Shown here one piece after another: positions 24,686 to 33,775 of a stretch of 64,000 bases of DNA. Positions within the stretch are counted from its first letter, which is position 1; the number at the start of each line of letters is the position of its first letter. The notes under the pieces were generated by a model, which searched no databases, had not been told where the DNA came from, and saw only the letters and a program-made list of their open reading frames with translations. The translations under genes and the position numbers were made by a program. The stretch is from Pseudobdellovibrio sp. (GTDB taxonomy: Bacteria; Bdellovibrionota; Bdellovibrionia; Bdellovibrionales; Bdellovibrionaceae). The DNA is taken from positions 38,201 through 102,200 of the forward strand of contig JAJFMT010000003.1 in NCBI GenBank assembly GCA_020696855.1, read 5' to 3'.

Positions 24686-27181
24686 GTGAACTCACTATTA
24701 TCGGACTACAGCGGATTTTTTTACACCACGGGTTGTGTGAGCCTTTGTATTCTTGGGTCCATCCTTCTTTTATTATTCATCGGTTTTTTTGATCTGCCAC
24801 TTCTGGTTTGGGCTGTTGCGGGTTTGGTTATCTTGTTAGGCTTCGGAGCGCCTGCTTGGTTGCTGGGGCTTTTCACTGTCATCATGCTTTTGTTCCTGAT
24901 CGTACCGATCAGAAGAATTCTGGTTTCCCGGATGGTTATGAAGGTTATGCAAAAGCTGGGAGTTGTTCCGCAAATTTCGCAAACGGAAAGAACAGCTCTT
25001 GAAGCCGGAGTTGTGTGGATCGAGAAAGATCTTTTTTCAGGAAAACCTGATTTCGCTAAGATTCTGCAAGAGCCTTACGCTAAATTAACCCCGGAAGAAA
25101 AAGCTTTCATTGATGGCCCTGTTGAAGAATTGTGCAAAATTTGCGAGCCTTGGAAGATCTGGAAGAACCGCGAGGTTCCTGAGAATGTTTGGCAATACGT
25201 AAAAGACAAAGGCTTTTTGGGAATGATTATTCCTAAAGAGTACGGCGGTCTTGGCTTCTCAGCAATGGCGCATTCAGAAGTTGTAATGAAAGTAGCCTCA
25301 CGTTCTCTGCCGACTTCAATTTCAGTTATGGTTCCGAATTCGTTAGGTCCTGCTGAATTACTTATTCACTACGGAACAGACGCGCAGAAAAAATACTGGT
25401 TGCCACGTTTGGCTTCCGGCGCAGAGATTCCTTGCTTCGGTTTAACAGAGCCTTTAGCAGGGTCTGATGCGGGTTCCATTTCTTCTCATGGTGTGGTCTT
25501 CCGCGGTTCTGACGGTAAATTGCAAATCAAGTTAAACTGGAATAAACGCTGGATTACTCTTGCCGGTATTTCAACTGTGATCGGTCTTGCGTTCCGTTTA
25601 CGTGACCCTGAAAACTTGCTCGGCCGTGGTGAAGATCTCGGTATTACCTGTGCCCTTATTCCTTCGAACACAAAGGGCGTTGATATTTCTCACCGCCACG
25701 ATCCTTTAACGATTCCATTCTTTAACTGTCCGACACGTGGTGTGGACGTTGTTGTTAATTTAGAAGATTCAGTCGTCGGCGGTTTGTCAGGAGTAGGACA
25801 GGGCTGGTCAATGTTAATGGAATGTCTGGCGGCAGGGCGCGGAATTTCGCTTCCGGCTCAATCTGCCGGCGGAGCGAAGCTGGCTTACAGAACCGCTTCA
25901 TCGCATGCTTTAATTAGAAAACAGTTCGGCGTCAGCATCGGTAAGTTCGAAGGTGTTGAAGAGCCGTTAGCGCGCATCGGAGCAGGAACATACGCTCTTG
26001 AAGCGATGAGAAGATTTACTTTAGGTGCTTTAGATAAAGGTTTAAAACCACCGGTTGTAACTGCAATGATGAAGTATCAGGCCACTGAGATGCAACGTCG
26101 TATGGTTAACGATGCGATGGATGTTATGGGCGGCGCCGGGATTTCTTTAGGCGAAAGAAACTTAATTGCTGAAGGTTATGTAGCAACACCAATCGGTATT
26201 ACGGTTGAGGGCGCTAATATTATGACACGCACACTGATCATTTTCGGTCAGGGAGCTTTACGTTGTCATCCGTTCGCTTTTGACGAAGTCAGCGCAATTG
26301 AAAGCGGTGACGTCGCGAAGTTTGATACCGCATTCTGGGGTCACATCGGTCACGTTGTCCGCAACGCCTGCCGTTCGATCTTACTTTCGTTGTCGCGCGG
26401 TTACCTGGCTTGTGCACCGTCAGGCGCGCATCCAAAAATCAGAATTCATTACCGCCGTTTAAGCTGGGCTTCGGCAACATTTGCAATTTTAGCTGATATC
26501 GCGATGGGATCATTGGGCGGCCAGTTGAAAATGAAAGAAAAAATCACCGGACGTTTTGCTGACATTTTCTCTAATATGTATATGTCAACTTGCGTGCTGA
26601 GACGATTTGTTGAAGAAGGGCAGCGCGAAGAAGATCTTCCGTATGTTCAGTTTTTCCTGAAGCACTCTATGGCTGAAATCCAAAAAGGTTTCGATGGGTT
26701 ATTCGATAATCTTAAGATTCCGGGTTTACGCTGGTTATTTAAAGAAGTTCTTGGCGCTTGGTCGCGAATCAATTCGATCGGATCACAGGCGACAGACGGC
26801 TGGTCTCATTTGATTTCAAATTCAATGATGTATTCAGTGGAGCAACGAAACCGTATGACCGACGGAATTTACTGGGTTTCCGAAGCGACTCATGGGCACG
26901 AGCAAGTAATGGCTCGTGCTAAAATCGACCAGACAGCGCGCTTAGAACATGCGTTTACAGTTGTGACTCGCGCAGAAGCTGCAGAGAAGAAAATTCGTGC
27001 CGCAGTTAAAGCCGGATCGATTCCTAAGAAAAAAGGTCGAGCTACTTGGGACGATGCTCTTTCTAAGAAAATTATTTCTGAGGAAGACTATAAGCTGTTG
27101 TCTGAGGCCGATCAGGTCCGTCTAGATGCTATTTTAGTTGATGAATACAACGAAACCCAGTATCAAAATAAGATAACCTAA
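24686..27181 (+). CDS. fadE: FadE-type acyl-CoA dehydrogenase
   Basis: This 831-residue enzyme catalyses the first oxidation step of fatty-acid beta-oxidation. Two or three N-terminal hydrophobic spans (about 11-70) precede the acyl-CoA dehydrogenase core (GFLGMIIPKEYGGLGFS, GLTEPLAGSDAGS, RKQFGVSIGKFEGV) and a FadE-specific C-terminal region. The catalytic Glu lies in the VEGAN motif, as in E. coli FadE (814 residues). The GTG at 24686 has AAGGAG 6 bases upstream and is preferred to the frame's earlier start at 24602, which would fall in the terminator. Long-chain fatty-acid use would fit a predator or lipid-scavenging lifestyle. Confidence 0.93.
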   Translation: MNSLLSDYSGFFYTTGCVSLCILGSILLLLFIGFFDLPLLVWAVAGLVILLGFGAPAWLLGLFTVIMLLFLIVPIRRILVSRMVMKVMQKLGVVPQISQTERTALEAGVVWIEKDLFSGKPDFAKILQEPYAKLTPEEKAFIDGPVEELCKICEPWKIWKNREVPENVWQYVKDKGFLGMIIPKEYGGLGFSAMAHSEVVMKVASRSLPTSISVMVPNSLGPAELLIHYGTDAQKKYWLPRLASGAEIPCFGLTEPLAGSDAGSISSHGVVFRGSDGKLQIKLNWNKRWITLAGISTVIGLAFRLRDPENLLGRGEDLGITCALIPSNTKGVDISHRHDPLTIPFFNCPTRGVDVVVNLEDSVVGGLSGVGQGWSMLMECLAAGRGISLPAQSAGGAKLAYRTASSHALIRKQFGVSIGKFEGVEEPLARIGAGTYALEAMRRFTLGALDKGLKPPVVTAMMKYQATEMQRRMVNDAMDVMGGAGISLGERNLIAEGYVATPIGITVEGANIMTRTLIIFGQGALRCHPFAFDEVSAIESGDVAKFDTAFWGHIGHVVRNACRSILLSLSRGYLACAPSGAHPKIRIHYRRLSWASATFAILADIAMGSLGGQLKMKEKITGRFADIFSNMYMSTCVLRRFVEEGQREEDLPYVQFFLKHSMAEIQKGFDGLFDNLKIPGLRWLFKEVLGAWSRINSIGSQATDGWSHLISNSMMYSVEQRNRMTDGIYWVSEATHGHEQVMARAKIDQTARLEHAFTVVTRAEAAEKKIRAAVKAGSIPKKKGRATWDDALSKKIISEEDYKLLSEADQVRLDAILVDEYNETQYQNKIT

Positions 27182-27227
27182 ACGATATTTAAATTATTGG
27201 TCGTAAATAGGTAGAGCTGGTGTTAGC

Positions 27228-28475
27228 ATGATAAGAGTGAAGCTGGGTCTATTAAATCTATTCAAGAATCGCCTCTTAAATAATAAAAGAGGCGTAAGTA
27301 TCATTCAGGTACTGATGGCGGCAGGAATGACGTCCATCGTATCGCTTGGCGTTGTTCAGATGATCGAAAACAGCCGACGAATGCAGCGCCGAACCACTCT
27401 TATGTCTGCTCTTAATGATGTGAAGGCCCGTCTTGAAACTAACATGCGGGACCAGATCGCCTTTCAAAACACGGTAAACGGAAACGGTATTCCTCCTTGG
27501 TCGCAAATGGCGGCGCAGAGTAACGTAACTGAAACAACGTTGTCGACCCCTTCACAGTTCGTACTTTTTGATGCCGGTGGGCGGTCATGGAATCTTTTGG
27601 GTGTTGCCGCTTCTGACTCGACATCAACCCGTTACAATGGATTCACCGAAAAGGGTGGCGATTGCTCTGACTTCAACCCTGTGCTGGGCTACGGCTCTGA
27701 TAATTGTCCTATTTCATACCGGTTACTGGTCGTTGCGGATTGTTCGAGTCCGGGCGCAACGTCGTGCCGCGATCCTAACTTGTTAATGGTGGCGCGTTTA
27801 GTGTTTAACCCGGCCAGTACTTCATCAAGTACAATGAACACGTGGCGTGGTCTTATCCCACAAGCCGCTGGATCTTCTCTGATTACTCCATCTGAAAAGT
27901 ACGATGCTGAAGTTCGCAGGTCTGCATCTAAAGTAAATAAAGGATTTTTCCTTTCAGCGTCCGTTTCTCCTACCGGTGCAGTTGTGCTTTGTGATACCGG
28001 CGCTTCATCGCAAACGAATACCGGCGGCGGAACTTGTAATTCTTCTGGGTGGTCAAGACATCCTATTCAGCACGTGCGGACTCATTCTGCCGGATGGCAA
28101 GAGGAATCCGACGCTCACAGTTTAGTAAATGTATTCCCTTCAACCGGGTTTATACAGTTCACCGAAACCGGGTTTTATAGATGTACGATTGTTGCTAAAG
28201 CCTTCAGTACAAACCTGACAATACGAATGGTAAATGTCAGCTCCACTGGGGTTGTCAGCGGGTCAGGTACTGTCATTTTGGGAACGTATTCTGAAGGTGA
28301 AGCACGCATGGATGTTACCTTCAACGTAACCAACAAAGAGCATGCTTACACGATTGAACAGCGGTGCTCGAGCGCTGCAATGAATTCATGTACTCTGGGC
28401 TTTGCCAAAGACGGCTATGCTGCTCCGGAAAGAATCCTGACGATGTCCTGTGACCGTTGGGACGTCATGATGTAG
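27228..28475 (+). CDS. Pseudopilin-like protein, Gln at mature position 5
   Basis: This 415-residue protein has a type IV prepilin-like N-terminus: a basic leader of 22 residues ending in Gly, then VSIIQVLMAAGMTSIVSLGV, a hydrophobic helix. Mature position 5, normally Glu, is Gln. The large C-terminal domain is Cys-containing and Ser/Thr-rich, and shares the GFTEKGG.C, DNCP.SYRLLV and .DPNL.MVARLV.N stretches with the next gene. It is much longer than major pilins (about 150 residues), suggesting a minor tip pilin or secretion pseudopilin. The ribosome binding site is weak. No assembly genes are in the window. Confidence 0.75.
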   Translation: MIRVKLGLLNLFKNRLLNNKRGVSIIQVLMAAGMTSIVSLGVVQMIENSRRMQRRTTLMSALNDVKARLETNMRDQIAFQNTVNGNGIPPWSQMAAQSNVTETTLSTPSQFVLFDAGGRSWNLLGVAASDSTSTRYNGFTEKGGDCSDFNPVLGYGSDNCPISYRLLVVADCSSPGATSCRDPNLLMVARLVFNPASTSSSTMNTWRGLIPQAAGSSLITPSEKYDAEVRRSASKVNKGFFLSASVSPTGAVVLCDTGASSQTNTGGGTCNSSGWSRHPIQHVRTHSAGWQEESDAHSLVNVFPSTGFIQFTETGFYRCTIVAKAFSTNLTIRMVNVSSTGVVSGSGTVILGTYSEGEARMDVTFNVTNKEHAYTIEQRCSSAAMNSCTLGFAKDGYAAPERILTMSCDRWDVMM

Positions 28476-28590
28476 GGTTCTCCGTATCAAAGCTGGATAT
28501 CTCTTTCTGTTACACTCACAAAAGGAAAATTTGTTTTTGCTTGATATGACAGCTGAAATAGATCAAGCTATTTAATATAGGGCACGTAGT

Positions 28591-29832
28591 ATGTTTAAAA
28601 TGAATAAAAAAGGTATGGGGATGGTCGAGGTCATGGTGGCCGCTGCAATGGCAGCCATGGTGTCACTTGGCGTTGCAACGATGATGCAGAACTCGATGAA
28701 AGAGTCCCGTCGTGTTTCTTTACTTGATGCTTTAAAAAATAAAAAAATTCTTTTCGATAATATGATGCGCGACCCGGATGTGTGGAACGCGACCTTAAAT
28801 AACAACGTCGGCGTTCCGTTTACGCAACTGAAGACCACTACAAACTCAACCTCTGAAATTCCTTATACGAACCCAGTTGAATTCCAAATGTACAACTCTG
28901 ACGGATCTTTAGCGTACGATCTTCTTGGGCCTTCCGATATGACCGGTAACGGTTTTACTGAAAAGGGCGGAACTTGCAGTACATTTAACGCGAACCCGGG
29001 GTCAGGTACGGATAACTGTCCATTCTCGTACCGTTTGTTAGTAGGTGTTGATTGCCCGGTTTCAGGTGCGCTTGCGTGTACGAATCCAAATTTAAAATTA
29101 GTGGCACGCTTGGTTTACAATGCTTCACCAACAGGTGCGATGAGCGCATTTGCTAACTTTATTGCTCCGGTCAGCGGATTCAGCATTGCAGACGGCATTG
29201 TTGATAACAAATATGACTCTGTAATTAAAAGAACTTCGACTTCGATCAACCGATCGTTCCGCCTCGTTTCGGGTTTCAGTCCTACGATAGGCGGTTGTGC
29301 AAATATGTCCCAAGGGGGCGGCGGGCAATGTACATCGCAAGCAGCTGGCGTTTCACCTTCCGGCACTTACCACCCACGGACTAATCAGGCCGGCGCCAAC
29401 GTAACAAATGGTTTATGGTCTGAAGGTTCGGCTCAAGGTGGTATGGACCCATACAACTTAGTGAGCGTAGGTGCTGTCGGTACAGGGCAGTTTTCTTTCG
29501 GTGAAACCGGATACTATGGATGTACGATTTCTGTTCCTGCATTTGCTACTAAAAGTTTTACGGCCATCTTCAGAAATATAACCAGAAACTCGGATGTGGC
29601 ACAGCAGACAATTACCGCAGGTAAGTTCTCTCAGGCTGTCGCAGTTATCGATACGAAATTTAACGTGACCTCAACAGGTGATGCTTACGCTGTTTGGCAA
29701 AAATGTGAAGAAACAGGGGCCAGCCCTGATGTTTACCCGTTTTGTACGTTGGGTATTCCGAGTACGACCTATGATGGTTCATTTCAGTCACTGATCACCG
29801 TGACTTGTTATAAGCTTGATAAATCAATGTAA
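28591..29832 (+). CDS. Pseudopilin-like protein, paralogue of preceding gene
   Basis: This 413-residue protein has a short basic leader (MFKMNKKG), then MGMVEVMVAAAMAAMVSLGV with Glu at mature position 5, the canonical pilin assembly residue. Its C-terminal domain is homologous over most of its length to the preceding gene, including GFTEKGGTCSTFN, FSYRLLVGVDC, PNLKLVARLVYN and the C-terminal .CTLG. segment. The two genes are a tandem duplication 115 bases apart. TAATAT (28573-28578) lies 12 bases before the ATG, so a separate promoter is possible. A terminator lies 45 bases downstream. Confidence 0.8.
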   Translation: MFKMNKKGMGMVEVMVAAAMAAMVSLGVATMMQNSMKESRRVSLLDALKNKKILFDNMMRDPDVWNATLNNNVGVPFTQLKTTTNSTSEIPYTNPVEFQMYNSDGSLAYDLLGPSDMTGNGFTEKGGTCSTFNANPGSGTDNCPFSYRLLVGVDCPVSGALACTNPNLKLVARLVYNASPTGAMSAFANFIAPVSGFSIADGIVDNKYDSVIKRTSTSINRSFRLVSGFSPTIGGCANMSQGGGGQCTSQAAGVSPSGTYHPRTNQAGANVTNGLWSEGSAQGGMDPYNLVSVGAVGTGQFSFGETGYYGCTISVPAFATKSFTAIFRNITRNSDVAQQTITAGKFSQAVAVIDTKFNVTSTGDAYAVWQKCEETGASPDVYPFCTLGIPSTTYDGSFQSLITVTCYKLDKSM

Positions 29833-29852
29833 TATTAATTCTTGAATAAAGT

Positions 29853-31208
29853 TTAAAATATCAAAATCGGTAATGGAAGACCTCTCGGAGAGAGGTCTTT
29901 TTCATTTAAGATATCGCTATTCAGCGATGAATTTAAAACCCATAAGTTAGGAAAAATTTGAGTATAGTTTTTTTCGACAGCCTCAAATATCGGTGGGCCA
30001 AGGCCCGCAAGTCTGTTTGTAATGATAACTACGTCCGGAGCTTTTCTGGGGTTCAGACAATTGAACTTGGCCTGCTCATCATACGGAGATACGAAACAAG
30101 AGTAAAATTTTTGTTGCGGTAAAATGCCCATTCCATCCATGTAAGTCAGCCGGTGTTTCTCTACAAACTTAGAGGCTTTCACGATATTACCGTATTGATC
30201 GAATACAGAATCAAAAAATTTTGATTCTAACGTAACCTTTCCGTAAAGAACGAACGTCACTTGCACTGCAATCATCCCGATTTTGGCATACTGACTGAAA
30301 GGAGCTTTTAAAAGTACAATGAAAAGCGGTAAATAAATAAATGGCAGAAGACTCGACATATAAAAGAAATATGATTGAGGAAACACCAGTAAAAGAAATA
30401 AAAACATTAATCCTAAGCCGGCATCTTTAAAGTGTTCTTTTTGGCGCGTCCATAGCAGGTAACCCGATGCGATCACTGAAGTTAGAAGCAAATACATTTC
30501 ATGTTTGTAATAGAAAGAGCTGAAACGTGAAAGATAGTTGGTGGCCTCATAAGCCTCAAATAAATAATATAGAAACGGAATATTAAGAGCTACGACCCAC
30601 ACCAATGCGGTAATAGCTACTCCCATCAGGTAAATTAATTCTTTACGGCTGAAACTGATTTTGAAACTTAATAAATAATAAATAGCGCCCGGAATTAAGA
30701 AGAGAATTTCTTTAATTCCGAATAAAGGAATCAGCGCTAAGGCCGCCAGCGCGGCCCGCGGCCTTTTGTCTTCACAAAAGAGTAAAAATAAAGAGAACAG
30801 AACGCAGGCTACCTGATCTGAGCGAATACTGAAAAAATAAGCAATAAAAGTCGGAGAGCTTAATACAAAAAGGCCGGCAACGATATTTATAGAGAGGGTG
30901 TCGCGGGGATTGTGGCCGGTACGTTTGAAAACAAATTTAATAAAGATGTATAGTCCGAATGTGCAAAAGGCAGAAAAAATTAATTTAATCAAAGCTACGT
31001 GAACAACATCAGGCATTTTTATTAAATGAAAGAAAGATAAAAACAGCGTCAGTAAAGGCTTCTGCAGCATGGATGTTTCAAATTGAGAAGGTGTCAGCCA
31101 CGTTTTAGAGATGGTAATCGGCCAGAATTCCGAACTGGTTATGTGGGAGGCCATTCCGTACAAGAAGAGAAAAATAAAGATAGGCAGGCTGGTTATGCGG
31201 GCTAACAC
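29853..31208 (-). CDS. Multi-pass membrane protein, GT-C glycosyltransferase-like
   Basis: This 451-residue protein has about ten membrane spans and a C-terminal soluble region of about 110 residues. The long first extracytoplasmic loop (SEFWPITISKTWLTPSQFE) and span distribution resemble GT-C polyprenol-dependent glycosyltransferases or mannosyltransferase-like proteins, but no diagnostic acidic pair is clear. Neighbouring glycosyltransferases support a role in surface glycan assembly. Start is GTG 31208, with TAAAAT 6 bases upstream and no Shine-Dalgarno site. Its last nine codons coincide with the terminator of the convergent pseudopilin gene. Confidence 0.6.
   Translation of the reverse strand: MLARITSLPIFIFLFLYGMASHITSSEFWPITISKTWLTPSQFETSMLQKPLLTLFLSFFHLIKMPDVVHVALIKLIFSAFCTFGLYIFIKFVFKRTGHNPRDTLSINIVAGLFVLSSPTFIAYFFSIRSDQVACVLFSLFLLFCEDKRPRAALAALALIPLFGIKEILFLIPGAIYYLLSFKISFSRKELIYLMGVAITALVWVVALNIPFLYYLFEAYEATNYLSRFSSFYYKHEMYLLLTSVIASGYLLWTRQKEHFKDAGLGLMFLFLLLVFPQSYFFYMSSLLPFIYLPLFIVLLKAPFSQYAKIGMIAVQVTFVLYGKVTLESKFFDSVFDQYGNIVKASKFVEKHRLTYMDGMGILPQQKFYSCFVSPYDEQAKFNCLNPRKAPDVVIITNRLAGLGPPIFEAVEKNYTQIFPNLWVLNSSLNSDILNEKDLSPRGLPLPILIF
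29877..29902 (+). terminator. Rho-independent terminator inside the end of convergent gene
   Basis: A perfect 10-bp stem (AAGACCTCTC / GAGAGGTCTT) with a 3-base loop and a run of five T residues follows the second pseudopilin gene. On the plus strand it is a good terminator; on the minus strand it is coding sequence near the C-terminus of the membrane protein and has no T run. Confidence 0.8.
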
Positions 31209-31214
31209 GCCACT

Positions 31215-31244
31215 ATTTTATTCGGGTTTAAAGCGATTGAGCAA
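31215..31244 (-). promoter_or_regulatory. Promoter of membrane protein, predicted leaderless start
   Basis: On the minus strand TTGCTC (31244-31239), an 18-base spacer and TAAAAT (31220-31215), ending 6 bases before the GTG at 31208. Confidence 0.5.
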
Positions 31245-31256
31245 GCCAATAAAACG

Positions 31257-31286
31257 TTGTTCGGCGCCCATTTAGCATTGTATGAT
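31257..31286 (+). promoter_or_regulatory. Promoter of tyrosine-rich protein, predicted leaderless start
   Basis: TTGTTC (31257-31262), an 18-base spacer and TATGAT (31281-31286), ending 6 bases before the GTG at 31293. Confidence 0.55.
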
Positions 31287-31292
31287 TAAGAG

Positions 31293-32855
31293 GTGAATGA
31301 AGTCTCGCTACTATTTTATGGTCAACCTGAAAAGTTGAACTCGGCTCTATTGCTGAATCTGAATATTATCGACTTCCGAAAAGAAACTTCGGATCTTAAG
31401 GGTCTTTATATTTTAGAAAATAAATTCGGCAAAGAAGTCACTAGAAAAATCTCGCTGAATTTTGAAGATGATGGCGGAGACTGGCTTGTTTACCGTTATT
31501 TGTCCGCTGAAGAGTCTGCGAAATTAAAGCGTGAAAATGGCGACCGCCGTATTTACATCCTATTACAGAATTACATGACCATTGAGTACTTCCGTTCTCA
31601 TGCATCTTCAAATATAGATGCTTCATGCTTTTATATCGTGGGCCAAGGCGAAGGTTTAAAGACCATGGCCGCAGTTGCCGAACGGATGAGTACCAAAAAC
31701 GTTCTATTCGTAAAAACAATCCGGAAAAAAGCTATCGAAAGCACAGAGAAGCAGGCGTCCACAGCGATTCCGGATTTTATGGCGACGTTAATTAAGCTGC
31801 TCTTGAACCCGGTAGATGAATTTTCTCACATCTCAAGAAAGCTGATGAACTCAAACCAGCGGGTTTTATACCGTTTGTTTGAGATGTGTAACTTTATTCA
31901 TTTTGTTGTCTTCATGGCAGGTACAATTTTTTTCAGAGTTGTATTAGTTCAAATATTCTGGCGTTCGGTTTCGACTATCGGTGTGGTCAGAGTCGCGGGC
32001 ATCAGGCTTCGGTTTTTTATACGGCACCTTATCCTGATGGAGTTTTATAAGGCCTGGGGTGTTCTGGTCGATACTTCAAACTGGTCAGAGCGTGAGTACT
32101 ATAAAGTTTATGGGGTTGTTGTCGACACCCGTTACTGGATTGAGCGCGTAAAAGATAAAATCGTCCTTAATGTATACTATCGTGCGATTCACAAATTTTA
32201 CTACAATATGGTTCACTCATCAGTGCATACTTTGTGGCTGACGATTATGAGCCCCGCCTATTATAAAGTGTTGCGTCCGTTTTTTATTTACATGTCACTT
32301 AAACTTGAAAAGTGGGTTTATTACAAAGGTGTGCAAAAGTTTTATTATGTAACTTACTGGGCGTTTGGGTATGCATGGGAAAAGTTTTTGTCGCCGCTGT
32401 ACTTTGCGACATTACACCGGTTTGTGCATTCGGTTTTGCGCCCCGTGTTCAGTTTTATTTACTACCGTGTTTTGCAATGGCTGTTTTATCAGACATTTCA
32501 CTCAGTTTATCATAATGTGATTGTGCCGGCATTTTCGTACCTGTGGTACGAACTGCTTGTAACTAAAATTTATTATAAGATCATTCACAGGGGTGCCAAT
32601 TACACGCTGGTTACCCTGGTATACCGTGTCTGGCCGTGGGTAAAACTTCATTTTTTCATCCGAATTCAGAACTTTTTGATTTTTAAAATCCGCCATTACT
32701 TTCTAATGGCGATATTTAAGTCTTACGGGCTTTTATATGATCTTGTGATGTTTACAGCCAGGGTAACGAAGCTTTATTTGTTATATCCTTTCTTCAAAGT
32801 TTATTGGTTTACAAGTTTTCAGTATAATAAGCGTATTAAGAAATTTTTTGCATGA
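31293..32855 (+). CDS. Unusual tyrosine-rich repeat protein of unknown function
   Basis: This 520-residue protein has an N-terminal alpha/beta-like domain of about 170 residues (including RRIYILLQNYMTIEYF and CFYIVGQGEGLKTM) and a C-terminal region of about 330 residues that is extremely rich in Tyr (about 37), Phe, Trp, His, Lys and Arg, and poor in acidic residues. YY[KR] recurs at residues 269, 295, 323, 343, 390 and 427, and a unit reading [FY]K.[WY]G..[VLY]D occurs at 252, 270 and 475. I recognise no family. The C-terminal region could lie on or weave into a membrane. It overlaps the downstream glycosyltransferase start (ATGA), so it acts in the glycan cluster. The GTG start follows TATGAT by 6 bases. 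Confidence 0.8.
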   Translation: MNEVSLLFYGQPEKLNSALLLNLNIIDFRKETSDLKGLYILENKFGKEVTRKISLNFEDDGGDWLVYRYLSAEESAKLKRENGDRRIYILLQNYMTIEYFRSHASSNIDASCFYIVGQGEGLKTMAAVAERMSTKNVLFVKTIRKKAIESTEKQASTAIPDFMATLIKLLLNPVDEFSHISRKLMNSNQRVLYRLFEMCNFIHFVVFMAGTIFFRVVLVQIFWRSVSTIGVVRVAGIRLRFFIRHLILMEFYKAWGVLVDTSNWSEREYYKVYGVVVDTRYWIERVKDKIVLNVYYRAIHKFYYNMVHSSVHTLWLTIMSPAYYKVLRPFFIYMSLKLEKWVYYKGVQKFYYVTYWAFGYAWEKFLSPLYFATLHRFVHSVLRPVFSFIYYRVLQWLFYQTFHSVYHNVIVPAFSYLWYELLVTKIYYKIIHRGANYTLVTLVYRVWPWVKLHFFIRIQNFLIFKIRHYFLMAIFKSYGLLYDLVMFTARVTKLYLLYPFFKVYWFTSFQYNKRIKKFFA

Positions 32856-33769
32856 GTTCCGGCATCAGCATTATCATTCCCAGTACAGGTGATTTAAGGA
32901 ATCTGAAAAAACTGATCCCGTCGATTCTTGTGCAGGATTTAAACGGTTCACCGCTTGAAATTATTGTTGTTTTGAACGGCGTTACTGATTCTAAGTATGC
33001 GAGTATCCGTGAGTTCTTTTCTGCAAACTGGCCGGCGCCTGAGCTATTAAAAATAGAAGATAAAGGTGTAAATAAAGCTCGTAATGCCGGCCTTCAAAAA
33101 GCTTCACAGCCTATTGTTATGTTTTTAGATGACGACTGCGAGCTTCATCAAAAAAATACACTTAGAAAATATGTTGCCCTTCATGAAGCGAACCCCCATT
33201 TGTTTGCCATCGGGGGAGGTTATATCTTGCCTGATGAACACGGTTTATTTGATGAAGTTTACAATTACATTCAAATGAATTGGTTTGTTTGCGGTCAAAA
33301 GAACTCTTCCGGACTGCTGATGGAGACCCAGCATTTGCTCGGCGGAAACTTCAGCTTAAAGCGGGATCTTTCAGTGAAGCACAGCCTTCAGTTTGAACCC
33401 ACCATAAAATATGGCGGCAGTGAGCTGGATTATTTCAGAAAAGCAGTTAAGGCCGGACTGAAGCTCGCCGCAACAGAAATGGACGTCACTCACAACACAA
33501 ACGAAACCTTTGCGAGCGTGGGCAAAAAAGTATTTAAGCAGGGGTGCGGAAAGCATTTTATTGATGCAAAATTCGGTCATGATGACGTGTCTTCGCAAAC
33601 GACCGGGGGGCGCCATTTAGTTTTGCGAAGAATTTATTCGTACTGGTTTTGGGCCGGCTATTACGGTGCAGAAGGAAAAATCTGGAAGGTGTTCAATCAC
33701 TTATTTAAAGACTTTTTCGGATATTTGAACGCACTTAGATTCAGTATCATCAGAAAAGTCAGTAAATAA
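32852..33769 (+). CDS. GT2 family glycosyltransferase
   Basis: This 305-residue cytoplasmic enzyme has a GT-A fold: ISIIIPSTGD at the N-terminus, LEIIVVLNG, the conserved KARNAGLQKA, and a metal-binding acidic motif in FLDDDCEL. The acceptor half includes GGNFSLKRDL and GGSELDYFRKA, the usual ED-type catalytic region. It transfers a sugar from a nucleotide donor; donor and acceptor cannot be read. Its ATG overlaps the stop of the tyrosine-rich protein by 4 bases, implying coupled translation. Confidence 0.88.
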   Translation: MSSGISIIIPSTGDLRNLKKLIPSILVQDLNGSPLEIIVVLNGVTDSKYASIREFFSANWPAPELLKIEDKGVNKARNAGLQKASQPIVMFLDDDCELHQKNTLRKYVALHEANPHLFAIGGGYILPDEHGLFDEVYNYIQMNWFVCGQKNSSGLLMETQHLLGGNFSLKRDLSVKHSLQFEPTIKYGGSELDYFRKAVKAGLKLAATEMDVTHNTNETFASVGKKVFKQGCGKHFIDAKFGHDDVSSQTTGGRHLVLRRIYSYWFWAGYYGAEGKIWKVFNHLFKDFFGYLNALRFSIIRKVSK

Positions 33770-33775
33770 TCTTGT

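Noticed and set aside
31297..31338. Thirteen-codon out-of-frame ORF after AAGAGG at the start of the tyrosine-rich gene
   Set aside because: It has an ATG 3 bases after AAGAGG and could be translated, but it lies inside the main frame and has no visible peptide signal. The main frame's GTG is explained by the adjacent TATGAT.
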